Notes: generated by a model from the sequence alone, not told the origin. Shown: positions 1 to 8,521, counted from the first letter of the stretch. The stretch is DNA of 64,000 bases from Flavihumibacter rivuli (GCF_018595685.2 NZ_CP092334.1:2074001-2138000); one strand, 5' to 3'. Numbers and translations: made by a program.

Positions 1-121
1 TCTTGAAGAAGTGGGTAAGGGTTACACCCATACCTTTCGCGATAGCCGGAATGTACATCTTATCCCAGATGGTCATCGGCTTGCGGTCAACAGCTTTTGA
101 TCTGTTAGTTAGTGCTTGCAT
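1..121 (-). CDS. nuoI: NADH-quinone oxidoreductase subunit I, N-terminal part (partial)
   Basis: Only the first 40 codons lie in the window; the gene continues past base 1. The ATG is at 121-119. The visible peptide begins MQALTNRSKAVDRKP and continues with MTIWDKMYIPAIAKG and THFFK, the usual amphipathic N-terminus of NuoI, the two-[4Fe-4S] ferredoxin-like subunit that passes electrons towards the N2 cluster of complex I. The ferredoxin cysteine motifs lie outside the window, so the call rests on this N-terminal pattern and on position directly after nuoH in a nuoA-to-I gene order. Confidence 0.85.
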   Translation of the reverse strand, partial: MQALTNRSKAVDRKPMTIWDKMYIPAIAKGMGVTLTHFFK

Positions 122-211
122 AATTGTACAGCGTTTAGCAGAGGCTGTTAGCTGTTTCTTTTAGGGTTCGCAAAATTATTTCTAATGTGCTTTCAGTCCA
201 AGTTTACCGGA

Positions 212-1279
212 TCAGAACTGCCATCCATTCTGCTTCAGCAGTACCAGGGCTCCGGTCACCAGCATATTCAACAGGGCCAGCGGTATCAATCCTTTCCAAC
301 CCAAGTTCATCAGCTGGTCATAGCGGAAGCGCGGGATGGTCCAGCGCACCCACATGAAAAAGAAGATGAAGCCTACCACTTTAGCGAACAGCGACAGACC
401 CTGAAGGGCAGCCACTCCGTTCACACCTATGCTATTGGCCAGGTTGGCATCGTTCACGAATGGGATATCATACCCACCGAAATAAAGGGTTGCCATTACT
501 GCGCTGCTGATGAACATGTTGATGTATTCAGCAAAAAGGTAAAAGCCCAGCTTCATGGATGAATATTCCTGGTGGTAACCAAAGTTCAATTCGTTCTCCG
601 CTTCAGGAAGGTCGAATGGTGTACGGTTACATTCAGCAAAGGCACAGATCATGAAGATCAGGAAGCCCAGTGGCTGGTAAACAATATTCCAGAGACCGAC
701 TACCTGCTGCTCAACGATGGTCTTCATGCTCAGGGAACCGGTCAGCATCAACAGTGCGATGATGGAAAGGCCCATCGCCAGTTCGTAGGAGATCATCTGT
801 GAAGCACCGCGCAGTGCAGCCAGCAGGGAGAATTTGTTGTTGGAAGCCCAACCACCGATCATGATACCATACACACCCATGCTCACCACACCAAAGATGT
901 AAAGGATACCAATATTGATATCAGCGATCTGCAGGTCTACACTCCTACCAAATACCTCGATCTTTCCGCCCCAGGGAATAACGGCACTGGTCATCATGGC
1001 GGTCATCATGGCCAATGCAGGTCCCAATACGAAAAGGAACTTGTTGGAGGCATTGGGGATGATCTCTTCCTTCATGAACAACTTCACACCATCGGCCAGG
1101 GGTTGCAATAATCCACCGGGACCCGCACGGTTGGGACCAATACGGTCCTGCATGAAAGCTGCCACCTTACGCTCTGCCCATGTTGAGTACATGGCGATCA
1201 GGAGCGATACGGTGATAATGCCACCGATCAGGATGGCCTTCTCCAGCAAAAAGATCAGGTCTATTTCCAGTAAAAACAT
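212..1279 (-). CDS. nuoH: NADH-quinone oxidoreductase subunit H
   Basis: This is a 355-residue polytopic membrane protein, the normal NuoH length. NuoH forms the membrane-embedded part of the quinone chamber of complex I. Diagnostic blocks are ERKVAAFMQDRIGPNRAGPG at about residues 36-55 and CNRTPFDLPEAENEL further on, followed by an EYSS segment. Hydrophobic helices run throughout. The gene lies between nuoG and nuoI with 49 and 90 bp gaps, in operon orientation. The ATG at 1279 starts directly at the first hydrophobic helix (FLLEIDLIFLLEK). Confidence 0.96.
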   Translation of the reverse strand: MFLLEIDLIFLLEKAILIGGIITVSLLIAMYSTWAERKVAAFMQDRIGPNRAGPGGLLQPLADGVKLFMKEEIIPNASNKFLFVLGPALAMMTAMMTSAVIPWGGKIEVFGRSVDLQIADINIGILYIFGVVSMGVYGIMIGGWASNNKFSLLAALRGASQMISYELAMGLSIIALLMLTGSLSMKTIVEQQVVGLWNIVYQPLGFLIFMICAFAECNRTPFDLPEAENELNFGYHQEYSSMKLGFYLFAEYINMFISSAVMATLYFGGYDIPFVNDANLANSIGVNGVAALQGLSLFAKVVGFIFFFMWVRWTIPRFRYDQLMNLGWKGLIPLALLNMLVTGALVLLKQNGWQF

Positions 1280-1304
1280 AGTTGGTTGATTCCTTTATTG
1301 TTTC

Positions 1305-1321
1305 CCGGCCTTCGGGGCCGG
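1305..1321 (-). other. GC-rich intercistronic hairpin between nuoG and nuoH
   Basis: The sequence CCGGCC-TTCGG-GGCCGG forms a compact 6-bp GC stem in the 49-bp gap between nuoG and nuoH. No T-run follows it, so it does not look like a complete terminator. A role in mRNA processing or in setting the ratio of upstream to downstream subunits is inference only. Confidence 0.4.
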
Positions 1322-1328
1322 TGCAATA

Positions 1329-2447
1329 TTATTTCTCTTCGTTCTTCTTTTTGAACACGGCGCTGGTGGCGGGGCCATCCAGTTTCGATAATTCGATCTC
1401 CGGCCTGTTCACCTCACTCACGCTGTGGATGTCCATCAGCAGCTTGGGTGACCTGCCGCCCATCACTTCGGGCATGGTTTCCCTGGGTACTTTCAGGTGC
1501 TCATAGTGACCTTGTGAGATCACGGAGTGACGGCTCACATGGGAAGGACCTTCGATCACCCAGTCGCTCACTTTCTTCTTATCGAAGCGGCATTCGTTAC
1601 AGATCCATCCGGGTTTGCCATCGGTAGTATCTTTCACTTCACCCCATTCGTCCTTGCGGGCAGTTACGCGGTATACTTCATCGCCCCTCATCCACAGCTG
1701 CACCTCGCCGCTGCACTTGGGACAGTCGCGGTGGGCATCAACGGGCTTGGTGAACCATACGCGGTTCTTGAAGCGGAAGGTCTTATCGGTGAGGGCGCCA
1801 ACAGGGCATACATCGATCACGTTACCGATGAAGTCGTTATCGAGCGCTTTCTCAATATAGGTTGCGATCTCTGCGTGGTCGCCGCGGTCCAGAACTCCGT
1901 GTACGCGCTTCTCTGTCAGCTGGTCGGCTGTGAACACGCAGCGGTAGCAAAGGATACAACGGGTCATGTGCAGCTGGATATAGGGACCCAGGTCATGCTT
2001 CTTGAAGGTACGGCGGTTGAACTCATAGCGGGTGCCTTCCTTGCCGTGCTCGTAGCTCAGGTCCTGCAGGTGGCACTCACCAGCCTGGTCGCAAATGGGG
2101 CAATCCAGCGGATGGTTCAGCAACAGGAATTCCACAACGCCGGCGCGTGCATCGAGTACGCGGTCGCTGGTGATGTTCTTCACCACCATGCCATCCATTA
2201 CCGTGGTGCGGCAGCTGGCTACCAGCTTGGGCATGGGACGTGGGTCAGCAGTTGAACCTGCGGCTACTTCAACCAGGCAGGTACGGCACTTACCACCACT
2301 GTTCTTCAGCTTGCTGTAATAGCACATGGCCGGCGGGGTAACATCGCCACCGATCTGCCTGGCAGCGTTCAGGATAGTAGTTCCCGGCTCCACCTCAACG
2401 GTGATGTTGTCGATTGTTACCTTGAATAATTTTTTCTCTTCTGACAT
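1329..2447 (-). CDS. nuoG: NADH-quinone oxidoreductase subunit G, short form
   Basis: This 372-residue iron-sulphur subunit of the complex I peripheral arm carries electrons from NuoF/E towards NuoI/B. Visible ligand sets are C42, C54, C57 and C79 for a [2Fe-2S] ferredoxin cluster; H112, C116, C119 and C125 (HPLDCPICDQAGEC) for the His-Cys3 cluster; and C164, C167, C170 and C214 for a [4Fe-4S] cluster. A further CxxC pair set (C242/C245 and C283/C286) remains from the start of the molybdopterin-oxidoreductase region. The protein then ends: the large C-terminal domain of E. coli-type NuoG (about 900 aa) is absent, and only 49 bp separate it from nuoH, so it is not split off downstream. Short NuoG is usual in Bacteroidota. 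A GGAGAAG ribosome-binding-like sequence precedes the ATG and abuts the repeat flanking the GxxExxY gene. Confidence 0.95.
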   Translation of the reverse strand: MSEEKKLFKVTIDNITVEVEPGTTILNAARQIGGDVTPPAMCYYSKLKNSGGKCRTCLVEVAAGSTADPRPMPKLVASCRTTVMDGMVVKNITSDRVLDARAGVVEFLLLNHPLDCPICDQAGECHLQDLSYEHGKEGTRYEFNRRTFKKHDLGPYIQLHMTRCILCYRCVFTADQLTEKRVHGVLDRGDHAEIATYIEKALDNDFIGNVIDVCPVGALTDKTFRFKNRVWFTKPVDAHRDCPKCSGEVQLWMRGDEVYRVTARKDEWGEVKDTTDGKPGWICNECRFDKKKVSDWVIEGPSHVSRHSVISQGHYEHLKVPRETMPEVMGGRSPKLLMDIHSVSEVNRPEIELSKLDGPATSAVFKKKNEEK

Positions 2448-2456
2448 AATCTTCTC

Positions 2457-2496
2457 CTTAGCGTTCTTTGCGTATTCTTAGCGGACTTTGCGTTAC
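2457..2496 (-). repeat. Left copy of the inverted repeat bracketing the GxxExxY gene
   Basis: Read on the minus strand this 40-bp copy begins GTAACGCAAAGTCCGC and is built of degenerate ACGC(A/T)AAG units. It is an inverted copy of 2884-2924, with roughly 33 of 40 positions matching by eye. It begins exactly at the TAG stop of the GxxExxY gene (TAGTAACGC) and ends just before the nuoG ribosome-binding sequence. Confidence 0.8.
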
Positions 2497-2870
2497 TACA
2501 AACCGTTCACAATCCTTTTGATCCCTTCTTTCAGGTATAACTCGTTGAAGTTGATCAAAAGTCCAAGCTTAATTCCACTCAACCTCAGGTAGGTTAGCAC
2601 CTGTGCCTTATGGATATCCGCTAATTCCTCAACACGCTTTATTTCAATAAGTACTATGTTCTCAATGATCAAATCGATCCTATACCCACAATCCATTTTA
2701 AATCCATCAAAGTATACCGGCATTGGAACTTCCTTACGTACATCCAAACCACATTGCTGCAGTCGGTGACCAAGGCATTCCTTATAAACGTTCTCCAATA
2801 GTCCGGGCCCTAATGCCTTATGAATATGTAAAGCCTCCCGGATGATGATATTTGAAATTTCATTTTCCAT
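2496..2870 (-). CDS. GxxExxY family protein (PD-(D/E)xK nuclease fold)
   Basis: This 124-residue protein, counted from ATG 2870, shows the family signature G23-LL-E26-NV-Y29. It also has the full set expected of a RecB-like PD-(D/E)xK nuclease fold: D66 (CGYRIDL), E76-I-K78 (LIEIKRV) and Q90-x3-Y94 (AQVLTYL). The family is widespread in Bacteroidota, with no established function; nuclease activity is inferred from the fold. An upstream in-frame ATG at 2960 would add 30 residues (LCVLCGFLCVLC...), but these are only the translated repeat, so the start at 2870 is preferred. The gene sits between nuoF and nuoG in operon orientation, has nothing to do with complex I by homology, and is tightly bracketed by inverted repeats, which suggests insertion as a unit. 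Confidence 0.88.
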   Translation of the reverse strand: MENEISNIIIREALHIHKALGPGLLENVYKECLGHRLQQCGLDVRKEVPMPVYFDGFKMDCGYRIDLIIENIVLIEIKRVEELADIHKAQVLTYLRLSGIKLGLLINFNELYLKEGIKRIVNGL

Positions 2871-2883
2871 CACTTTGCCTTTT

Positions 2884-2924
2884 GTAACGCAAAGGACGCA
2901 AAGGAAACCGCAAAGAACGCAAAG
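2884..2924 (+). repeat. Right copy of the inverted repeat bracketing the GxxExxY gene
   Basis: This 41-bp copy begins GTAACGCAAAGGACGCAAAG and contains four CGCAAAG units. It is the inverted partner of 2457-2496 and ends 13 bp before the preferred ATG of the GxxExxY gene. The transcript across the gene could therefore fold with both ends paired. The core GTAACxCAAAGG recurs in the palindrome at 23381-23456. Confidence 0.8.
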
Positions 2925-3016
2925 TGAAAACACCCATAATTGAACAAAGGGATAATTCACCTAAATACTAAACAGCTGGTATACTTCAAAGAACTCTTTA
3001 CTTTAACCAAAACTCA

Positions 3017-4372
3017 TTAAGCCACCGGCACATGGATCGGGTCCGCGTAGTGTGCCAGTCCGTAGTTGCGGGTCAGGCATTCCTGCGGGTTATTCACGTG
3101 CCACTCGAACTCATCACGGAAGTGACGGATGGCTGCGGCCACGGGCCATGCAGCAGCGTCACCCAGCGGACAAATGGTATTACCCTCGATCTTGCGCTGG
3201 ATATCCCACAACAGGTCGATATCACTCATCTTACCCTTACCCATTTCAATATTCTTCAGGATCTTCTCCATCCAACCGGTACCCTCACGGCAAGGAGAAC
3301 ATTGGCCACAGCTCTCGTGACGATAGAAGCGCGCCAAGGTATAGGTGTTGCGCACCACGCACTGGTCTTCATCCAGTACAATGAACCCACCGGAACCCAT
3401 CATGGAACCGGTTGCAAAGCCACCATCGCTGAGACTTTCGTAGTTCATGTAACGGGTCTCACCCTTCGCTGTCTTCAACAAGAGGTTGGCAGGCAGGATG
3501 GGCACGGAAGAACCACCAGGGATACAAGCTTTCAGTCGCTTGCCATTGGGGATACCACCGCAATATTCATCGCTGAAGATGAACTCTTCAACAGAAATGG
3601 TCATGTCGATCTCATAAACGCCGGGCTTGTTGATATTACCACAAGCAGAGATCAGCTTGGTACCGGTAGAACGGCCCACTCCGATCTTGGCATATTCTTC
3701 ACCGCCCATATTGATGATAGGCACTACCGCAGCAAGAGTCTCCACATTGTTCACCACGGTCGGACGGTCCCATACACCTTTCACGGCCGGGAAGGGCGGC
3801 TTGATACGCGGGTTACCGCGCTTGCCCTCCAGGGATTCGATCAGGGCTGTCTCTTCACCGCAGATATAAGCACCAGCACCACGCTGCACATAGATCTCAC
3901 AGTCAAAACCGGAGCCCAGGATATTCTTACCCAGCCAACCGTTGGCCTTAGCCTCGGCAATGGCCTGCTCCAGGATATCAGGGATCCAGGCATACTCACC
4001 ACGGATATAGATATAGGTAGCATTGGAACCCAGGGCATAGGAAGCTACGATCAGGCCTTCGATGAGCAGGTGGGGAATGAATTCCATCAGGTACCTGTCC
4101 TTGAAGGTACCAGGCTCTGATTCATCGGCATTACATACCAGGTGACGGGGAACACCTTCCGGCTTGGCCAGGAAGCTCCACTTCATCCCGGTAGGGAAAC
4201 CTGCACCACCGCGACCACGCAGACCGCTCTTCTTCACTTCTTCGGTAACCGCATCGGGACTCATGCTTTTCAGTGCCTTTTCAACACTACGATATCCTCC
4301 CTCACGACGGTAAACTTCGTAAGAGCGGATGCCTTCAACATGTGCTTTCTCCAGTAATAGTTTAACTCCCAT
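3017..4372 (-). CDS. nuoF: NADH-quinone oxidoreductase subunit F
   Basis: This 451-residue subunit of complex I binds NADH and FMN and is the electron entry point. The nucleotide-binding motif GRGGAGFPTGMKW is at residues 53-65, and a second conserved stretch GAGAYICGEETAL runs from about 165. The N3 [4Fe-4S] ligands are C355, C358, C361 (ESCGQCSPCREGT) and C401 (CPLGDAAAWP). Length and motifs are complete. It is preceded on the minus strand by the exported NTF2-like gene and followed by the GxxExxY gene, both foreign to the usual nuoE-F-G order. Confidence 0.97.
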   Translation of the reverse strand: MGVKLLLEKAHVEGIRSYEVYRREGGYRSVEKALKSMSPDAVTEEVKKSGLRGRGGAGFPTGMKWSFLAKPEGVPRHLVCNADESEPGTFKDRYLMEFIPHLLIEGLIVASYALGSNATYIYIRGEYAWIPDILEQAIAEAKANGWLGKNILGSGFDCEIYVQRGAGAYICGEETALIESLEGKRGNPRIKPPFPAVKGVWDRPTVVNNVETLAAVVPIINMGGEEYAKIGVGRSTGTKLISACGNINKPGVYEIDMTISVEEFIFSDEYCGGIPNGKRLKACIPGGSSVPILPANLLLKTAKGETRYMNYESLSDGGFATGSMMGSGGFIVLDEDQCVVRNTYTLARFYRHESCGQCSPCREGTGWMEKILKNIEMGKGKMSDIDLLWDIQRKIEGNTICPLGDAAAWPVAAAIRHFRDEFEWHVNNPQECLTRNYGLAHYADPIHVPVA

Positions 4373-4448
4373 AACTTATGATCGGCGGGTCGGTTAAAGA
4401 TCAAAGCCTAGATCAGGCTTTCACCTTGTCCAACCCTTCATTTATATT

Positions 4449-4874
4449 TTAAATCCTGGTTGTCTGCCTGCCCAGCAACTGCCATCCCTTCTTTTTCTTG
4501 TACACCCACACCTGCAGGACATGCAGCTTAAAATCATTATTCTGTCCGTTACGCGTCACATTTACTGAAACGTCCGTGCGAACGATACCTGTTTCTTCTT
4601 CAATGGTCACCTTCAATGGCCCCTGGTCGATCTTATGATAGGTCAACACCCCATTGAACATATCAGCGATCGCCTCTTCCTTGGTTTCAATCCAGCCATT
4701 GGAGTGGCCGTAGCTGCATTTGTTGTGCAACAGGGCCCTCAGGGCGGAAGAATCCTTGTTTACCAGGGCCTGGTTCAAACGCATTACGGCATCCTTCAGG
4801 CTTACAGAATCTGCCTGTGCGAAAGCACCCGAACCCACAACAAACAGGACAATTATTAGAAAGAGCTTTTTCAT
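4449..4874 (-). CDS. Exported NTF2-like / DUF4440-type protein
   Basis: This 141-residue protein has a clear signal peptide (MKKLFLIIVLFVVGSGAFAQ). The mature part resembles the SnoaL/DUF4440 branch of the NTF2 fold: an LNQALVNKDSSALRALL helix followed by beta strands ending KKKKGWQLLGRQTTRI. Catalytic function is unknown for most members. It lies between nuoE and nuoF, is exported while complex I's peripheral arm is cytoplasmic, and is therefore a probable passenger. A small hairpin (AAAGCCT-AGATC-AGGCTTT, 4403-4421) lies between its stop and nuoF. A TTG three bases upstream is in frame, but the ATG at 4874 is preferred. Confidence 0.8.
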   Translation of the reverse strand: MKKLFLIIVLFVVGSGAFAQADSVSLKDAVMRLNQALVNKDSSALRALLHNKCSYGHSNGWIETKEEAIADMFNGVLTYHKIDQGPLKVTIEEETGIVRTDVSVNVTRNGQNNDFKLHVLQVWVYKKKKGWQLLGRQTTRI

Positions 4875-4924
4875 CAAGTATCATTTAAGATCGTTAAGGA
4901 CCGATTCCCAATCGGGAACACTGA

Positions 4925-5422
4925 TCAATTCAAGGCCCCGGCAGCTTTCCTGCACTCCTCGATGATCTGGTCCACTTTCTCCTTTGTCAGGTGTTCACGG
5001 TAGTGCTTACCCAACTGCATCATCGGCGCATAGCCACAGGCACCCAGGCATTCTACGGTCTTCAGGGTAAACAACCCATCAGGAGTCGTCTCACCAACGC
5101 CGATGCCTAAACGCTGCTTGATATAGTCAATGATATCATCACTTCCCCTCAGCATGCAAGGACCGGTCTGGCAAACCTCGAACATATATTTTCCTACCGG
5201 CTTCAGGTTGAACATGGAATAGAAGGTAGCCACCTCGTATACCTCGATGGACTCCAACTGCAGGAGGCTGGCAACATAATCCATTGTTTCAGCACTCAGC
5301 CATCCATACTCTTCCTGGGCAAGGTGCAATACAGGGATCAATGCACTCTTCTGCTTCCCTTCCGGATAGCGGGCAATGATCTCCTTTACCTTGGCCAGTT
5401 TCTCTTCAGAAAATTTTACCAT
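4925..5422 (-). CDS. nuoE: NADH-quinone oxidoreductase subunit E
   Basis: This 165-residue thioredoxin-like [2Fe-2S] subunit partners NuoF in the NADH dehydrogenase module. The cluster ligands C84 and C89 (CQTGPC) and C125 and C129 (CLGACG) are all present. An N-terminal helical region with LIPVLHLAQEEYGWL matches the family. Length is normal. The gene lies 42 bp downstream of nuoD in the same operon. Confidence 0.96.
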   Translation of the reverse strand: MVKFSEEKLAKVKEIIARYPEGKQKSALIPVLHLAQEEYGWLSAETMDYVASLLQLESIEVYEVATFYSMFNLKPVGKYMFEVCQTGPCMLRGSDDIIDYIKQRLGIGVGETTPDGLFTLKTVECLGACGYAPMMQLGKHYREHLTKEKVDQIIEECRKAAGALN

Positions 5423-5464
5423 AACTTATTTATAGTCGTTAGTCTGTAGTCTTTACTCCGTTTC

Positions 5465-6706
5465 TTAAGCATCCAGTTCACCCGCGATCAGGTTCAAGCT
5501 ACTCATGGTGATGATGGCATCACTCAGCATAGCTCCCTTGGTCAGTTCAGAATAGGCCTGGTAATAGATAAAGCAGGGCCTCCTGAAATGCAGGCGGTAC
5601 GGTGCCCTTCCCCCATCACTGATCAGGTAGAAGCCCAGCTCACCATTCGCCCCTTCCACACTGTGGTACACTTCTCCTTTTGGCATATCGATCTCACCCA
5701 TGATGATCTTGAAATGCCAGATAAGGGCTTCCATCTTTGTGTACACGTCCTTCTTCTCAGGCAGGTAATACTCAGGCACATCAGCATGGTACACCTCAGC
5801 TTCTGCCCCCTTGAATTCCTGGACCTTCTGGTAGGCCTGTTCAATGATGTTCAGGCTCTGCCACATCTCGGCGTTGCGCACCAGCCAGCGATCGTAGTTG
5901 TCACCGGTGGAACCAACGGGTATCTCGAAATTGAAATCTTCGTAAGAAGAATAAGGGGTATGAACACGAACATCGTAGTCCACACCGGCAGCGCGGAGGT
6001 TTGGACCGGTGAAGCCATAGTTCAGGGCCCTTTCGGCGCTGATGGCACCACTGCCAATGGTCCTTTCCATGAAGATCCTGTTGCGCTGGAACAGTCCTTC
6101 AAACTCCTTCAATACGCCGGGGTATTCACGCAGGAAGCGCTCCAGCTTTTCGAAGGCGGTATTGGTGAAATTGCGTTCGAAACCACCGATACGGCCAATA
6201 TTGGTGGTCAGGCGGCTGCCACAGATTTCTTCATAAATCTCATAGATCAACTCGCGGTACTGCATCACGTAGAGGAAGCCGGTAAAGGCACCGGTATCCA
6301 CACCCACGATGGAGTTACAGATGAGGTGGTCGGCAATACGGGCCAGTTCCATAATGATCACACGCAGGTAATCAACGCGCTTGGGAGTTTTCACGCCCAG
6401 CAACTTTTCACAGGTCATGTGCCAGCCCATGTTGTTGATGGGTGAAGAACAATAATTGAGACGGTCTGTGAGCGGTGTGATCTGGTACAAGGGCCTGCGT
6501 TCTGCTATCTTCTCAAACGCACGGTGGATATAGCCTACAGTCTGTTCTGCGGAAACGATACGCTCCCCGTCCACTTCCAGGATGTTCTGGAATACGCCGT
6601 GTGTGGCCGGGTGGGTTGGACCCAGGTTCAGCGTGGTGGTTTGCTTCTCAATGGAGCCTTCCGGCAGCTTGATGTGTTGGCCGTGTTTTTGTATTAACTC
6701 AGACAT
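5465..6706 (-). CDS. nuoD: NADH-quinone oxidoreductase subunit D
   Basis: This 413-residue 49-kDa-type subunit contributes to the quinone site next to NuoB. Recognisable blocks are LGPTHPATHGVF near the N-terminus, RVDYLRVIIMELARIADHL, and the C-terminal RLHFRRPCF. It is separate from nuoC; some bacteria fuse the two. The ATG at 6706 (MSELIQKHGQ) is chosen. An in-frame GTG at 6754 would add 16 residues of unconvincing sequence and cannot be fully excluded. Confidence 0.96.
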   Translation of the reverse strand: MSELIQKHGQHIKLPEGSIEKQTTTLNLGPTHPATHGVFQNILEVDGERIVSAEQTVGYIHRAFEKIAERRPLYQITPLTDRLNYCSSPINNMGWHMTCEKLLGVKTPKRVDYLRVIIMELARIADHLICNSIVGVDTGAFTGFLYVMQYRELIYEIYEEICGSRLTTNIGRIGGFERNFTNTAFEKLERFLREYPGVLKEFEGLFQRNRIFMERTIGSGAISAERALNYGFTGPNLRAAGVDYDVRVHTPYSSYEDFNFEIPVGSTGDNYDRWLVRNAEMWQSLNIIEQAYQKVQEFKGAEAEVYHADVPEYYLPEKKDVYTKMEALIWHFKIIMGEIDMPKGEVYHSVEGANGELGFYLISDGGRAPYRLHFRRPCFIYYQAYSELTKGAMLSDAIITMSSLNLIAGELDA

Positions 6707-6843
6707 TGCTGTCTTATTGGTTTTGATTTTCGAAAATTCCGGTTGATCATTCACGGTCCATCTGTTTACTAAAACTGCGGACCTTCATCACTATTCCTTT
6801 CTGTCAGGATCGCGCCTGGACCTAAAGGGCCCAGCCCCCCTTC

Positions 6844-7362
6844 TTACCTGATGCTTCCTCCCCTGCCAAACATCTCGTCATCCTTATCGATACGGGTCTG
6901 GTCTTCCAGGGGAAACTCCTTCCTCAGGGGGAAATAATCCATTTCGTCCACATTCAGGATGCGCTTCAGGTTAGGATGCCCCACGAAGTTCACCCCATAG
7001 AAATCATAGGTTTCACGCTCCATCCAGTTGGCAGTAGAGAACAAACTGGTAGCAGTAAATACATCCGGCTGGTTGATGTCGGTGAAGACCTTCATCCTGA
7101 TCCGCACATTATCCTCCAGGTTATGGAGGTGGTAGACAACAGCCAGTTCCCTTCCTTTATCATCGGGGTAGTGGACCGCGCAGATATCGGTAAGGAAACG
7201 AAACTTCAATTGGTCATCATCGAATAAAAACTGCATCACCTTCAGGTTCATTTCCTTGGGAACCTCGAAGCTGAACATGCCATAAGGAGCTTCAATATTG
7301 GAGATAGCCTCCCCAAATTGATTCACCAAACGTTCCTGGATGTATTCGTTCGTCATACTCAT
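6844..7362 (-). CDS. nuoC: NADH-quinone oxidoreductase subunit C
   Basis: This 172-residue 30-kDa-type subunit of the complex I peripheral arm contains the signature region ERETYDFYGVNFVGHPNLKR followed by PLRKEFPLED, the defining NuoC motif. The ATG at 7362 gives MSMTNEY; the ATG at 7356 is an alternative start. It lies 71 bp after nuoB and 137 bp before the chosen nuoD start. Confidence 0.95.
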   Translation of the reverse strand: MSMTNEYIQERLVNQFGEAISNIEAPYGMFSFEVPKEMNLKVMQFLFDDDQLKFRFLTDICAVHYPDDKGRELAVVYHLHNLEDNVRIRMKVFTDINQPDVFTATSLFSTANWMERETYDFYGVNFVGHPNLKRILNVDEMDYFPLRKEFPLEDQTRIDKDDEMFGRGGSIR

Positions 7363-7433
7363 TTTGAATTGTTGCCTTTTGAAAACCTTTTACAGGGCGC
7401 CTTGCCGGCTCTTATCCCCGCTGTTTTCAAAAA

Positions 7434-8015
7434 TTATTGGATACCATAGCTTTCCAACAAAGCCTTGTATCGGTCACTATTCCTTCTCCGCAGGTCCTCT
7501 TTTCCTACCAGTTCCTGGATCTTCATGAATCCATCGAGGATGGCCTCAGGGCGGGGAGGACAACCGGGAACATATACGTCAACAGGTACCACCTGGTCAA
7601 TGCCCTGCAATACACTGTAAGTATCGAAAATACCACCGGAAGAAGCGCAGGCGCCAACGGCGATCACCCAGCGGGGTTCTGCCATCTGGAGGTAAACCTG
7701 CTTCACAACGGGAGCCATTTTCTTGGCGATGGTACCCATTACCATCAGGAGGTCACACTGGCGGGGAGAAAAACCTACCCTTTCCGCGCCAAAACGGGCG
7801 AGGTCATAGTGCGAGGCCATGGTAGCCATGAATTCGATACCACAGCAGGAGGTAGCAAAAGGCAGGGGCCAGATGGAGTTCTTACGGGCCAGGCCTACCA
7901 CATCACTCAATTTGGCGGCAAAGAAGCCTTCGCCCTGGTAACCTTCGGGCATTTCGGCCACGGTGATCACCTTACCACCTTCATTCTTAACGTTATATTG
8001 AACCGGACGTGCCAT
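7434..8015 (-). CDS. nuoB: NADH-quinone oxidoreductase subunit B
   Basis: This 193-residue subunit carries the terminal N2 [4Fe-4S] cluster, which reduces quinone. The ligands C57 and C58 (TSCCGIE), C123 (GACASSGG) and C152 (VPGCPPRPEA) are all present. Length is normal. It is the second gene of the nuo operon, 85 bp after nuoA. Confidence 0.97.
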   Translation of the reverse strand: MARPVQYNVKNEGGKVITVAEMPEGYQGEGFFAAKLSDVVGLARKNSIWPLPFATSCCGIEFMATMASHYDLARFGAERVGFSPRQCDLLMVMGTIAKKMAPVVKQVYLQMAEPRWVIAVGACASSGGIFDTYSVLQGIDQVVPVDVYVPGCPPRPEAILDGFMKIQELVGKEDLRRRNSDRYKALLESYGIQ

Positions 8016-8100
8016 AGTACTTATTTTTGGTGAACGGAATTACGTTACAATACAACCGTTCAATCATCTTTAAAGTTCAAAAGCTCTTATAGCCAACCTC

Positions 8101-8502
8101 TTAGTCTTCCCAATTCAGTGCGCCTTTCTTCAGGATATAGAAGAAACCGCAGAGGAAAAAGCCCACGAACATCAGGACGGCCAGGAATCCATTCCAGCCC
8201 AATTCCCGGAAATTCACGGCATAAGGATAGAAAAAGATCACTTCCACATCGAACAGCACAAAAAGGATGGCAACCAGGAAGTACTTGATGGCCACCGGTT
8301 GGCGGGCGTTACCCACCGCTTCGATACCACTCTCAAAGTTCTCCAGCTTGTCTGCGGTCTTACGGGAAGGTCCCAGCAGGTGGGTCAGTCCCAGTGTCAG
8401 GGCCACAAAACCGATTGCGAAAAGCAATTGCAGGGCGATGGGCAGGTAGTTGGAGGCCGAATTGGAAGCTGATGTTGCTGCTTGTAACAAGAAAAGATTC
8501 AT
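8101..8502 (-). CDS. nuoA: NADH-quinone oxidoreductase subunit A
   Basis: This 133-residue membrane subunit has three hydrophobic helices and the family motifs KLENFESGIEAVGNAR and FDVEVIFFYPYAV. An open frame extends upstream to 8661, but the added 53 residues are not membrane-like and a -7 promoter box lies at 8522-8529, so the ATG at 8502 is taken. It is the first gene of the complex I operon running to lower coordinates. Confidence 0.94.
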   Translation of the reverse strand: MNLFLLQAATSASNSASNYLPIALQLLFAIGFVALTLGLTHLLGPSRKTADKLENFESGIEAVGNARQPVAIKYFLVAILFVLFDVEVIFFYPYAVNFRELGWNGFLAVLMFVGFFLCGFFYILKKGALNWED

Positions 8503-8521
8503 GCTTTTTCTGTTGTGAGGG

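Noticed and set aside
2871..2960. N-terminal extension of the GxxExxY protein (LCVLCGFLCVLC...)
   Set aside because: It is only the translated CGCAAAG repeat; family members begin near the ATG at 2870.
3032..4120. A 362-codon open frame on the plus strand
   Set aside because: Antisense to nuoF, with no recognisable motif; long antisense frames are expected from the codon use of this genome.
5588..6445. A 285-codon open frame on the plus strand
   Set aside because: Antisense to nuoD; no domain or start signal.
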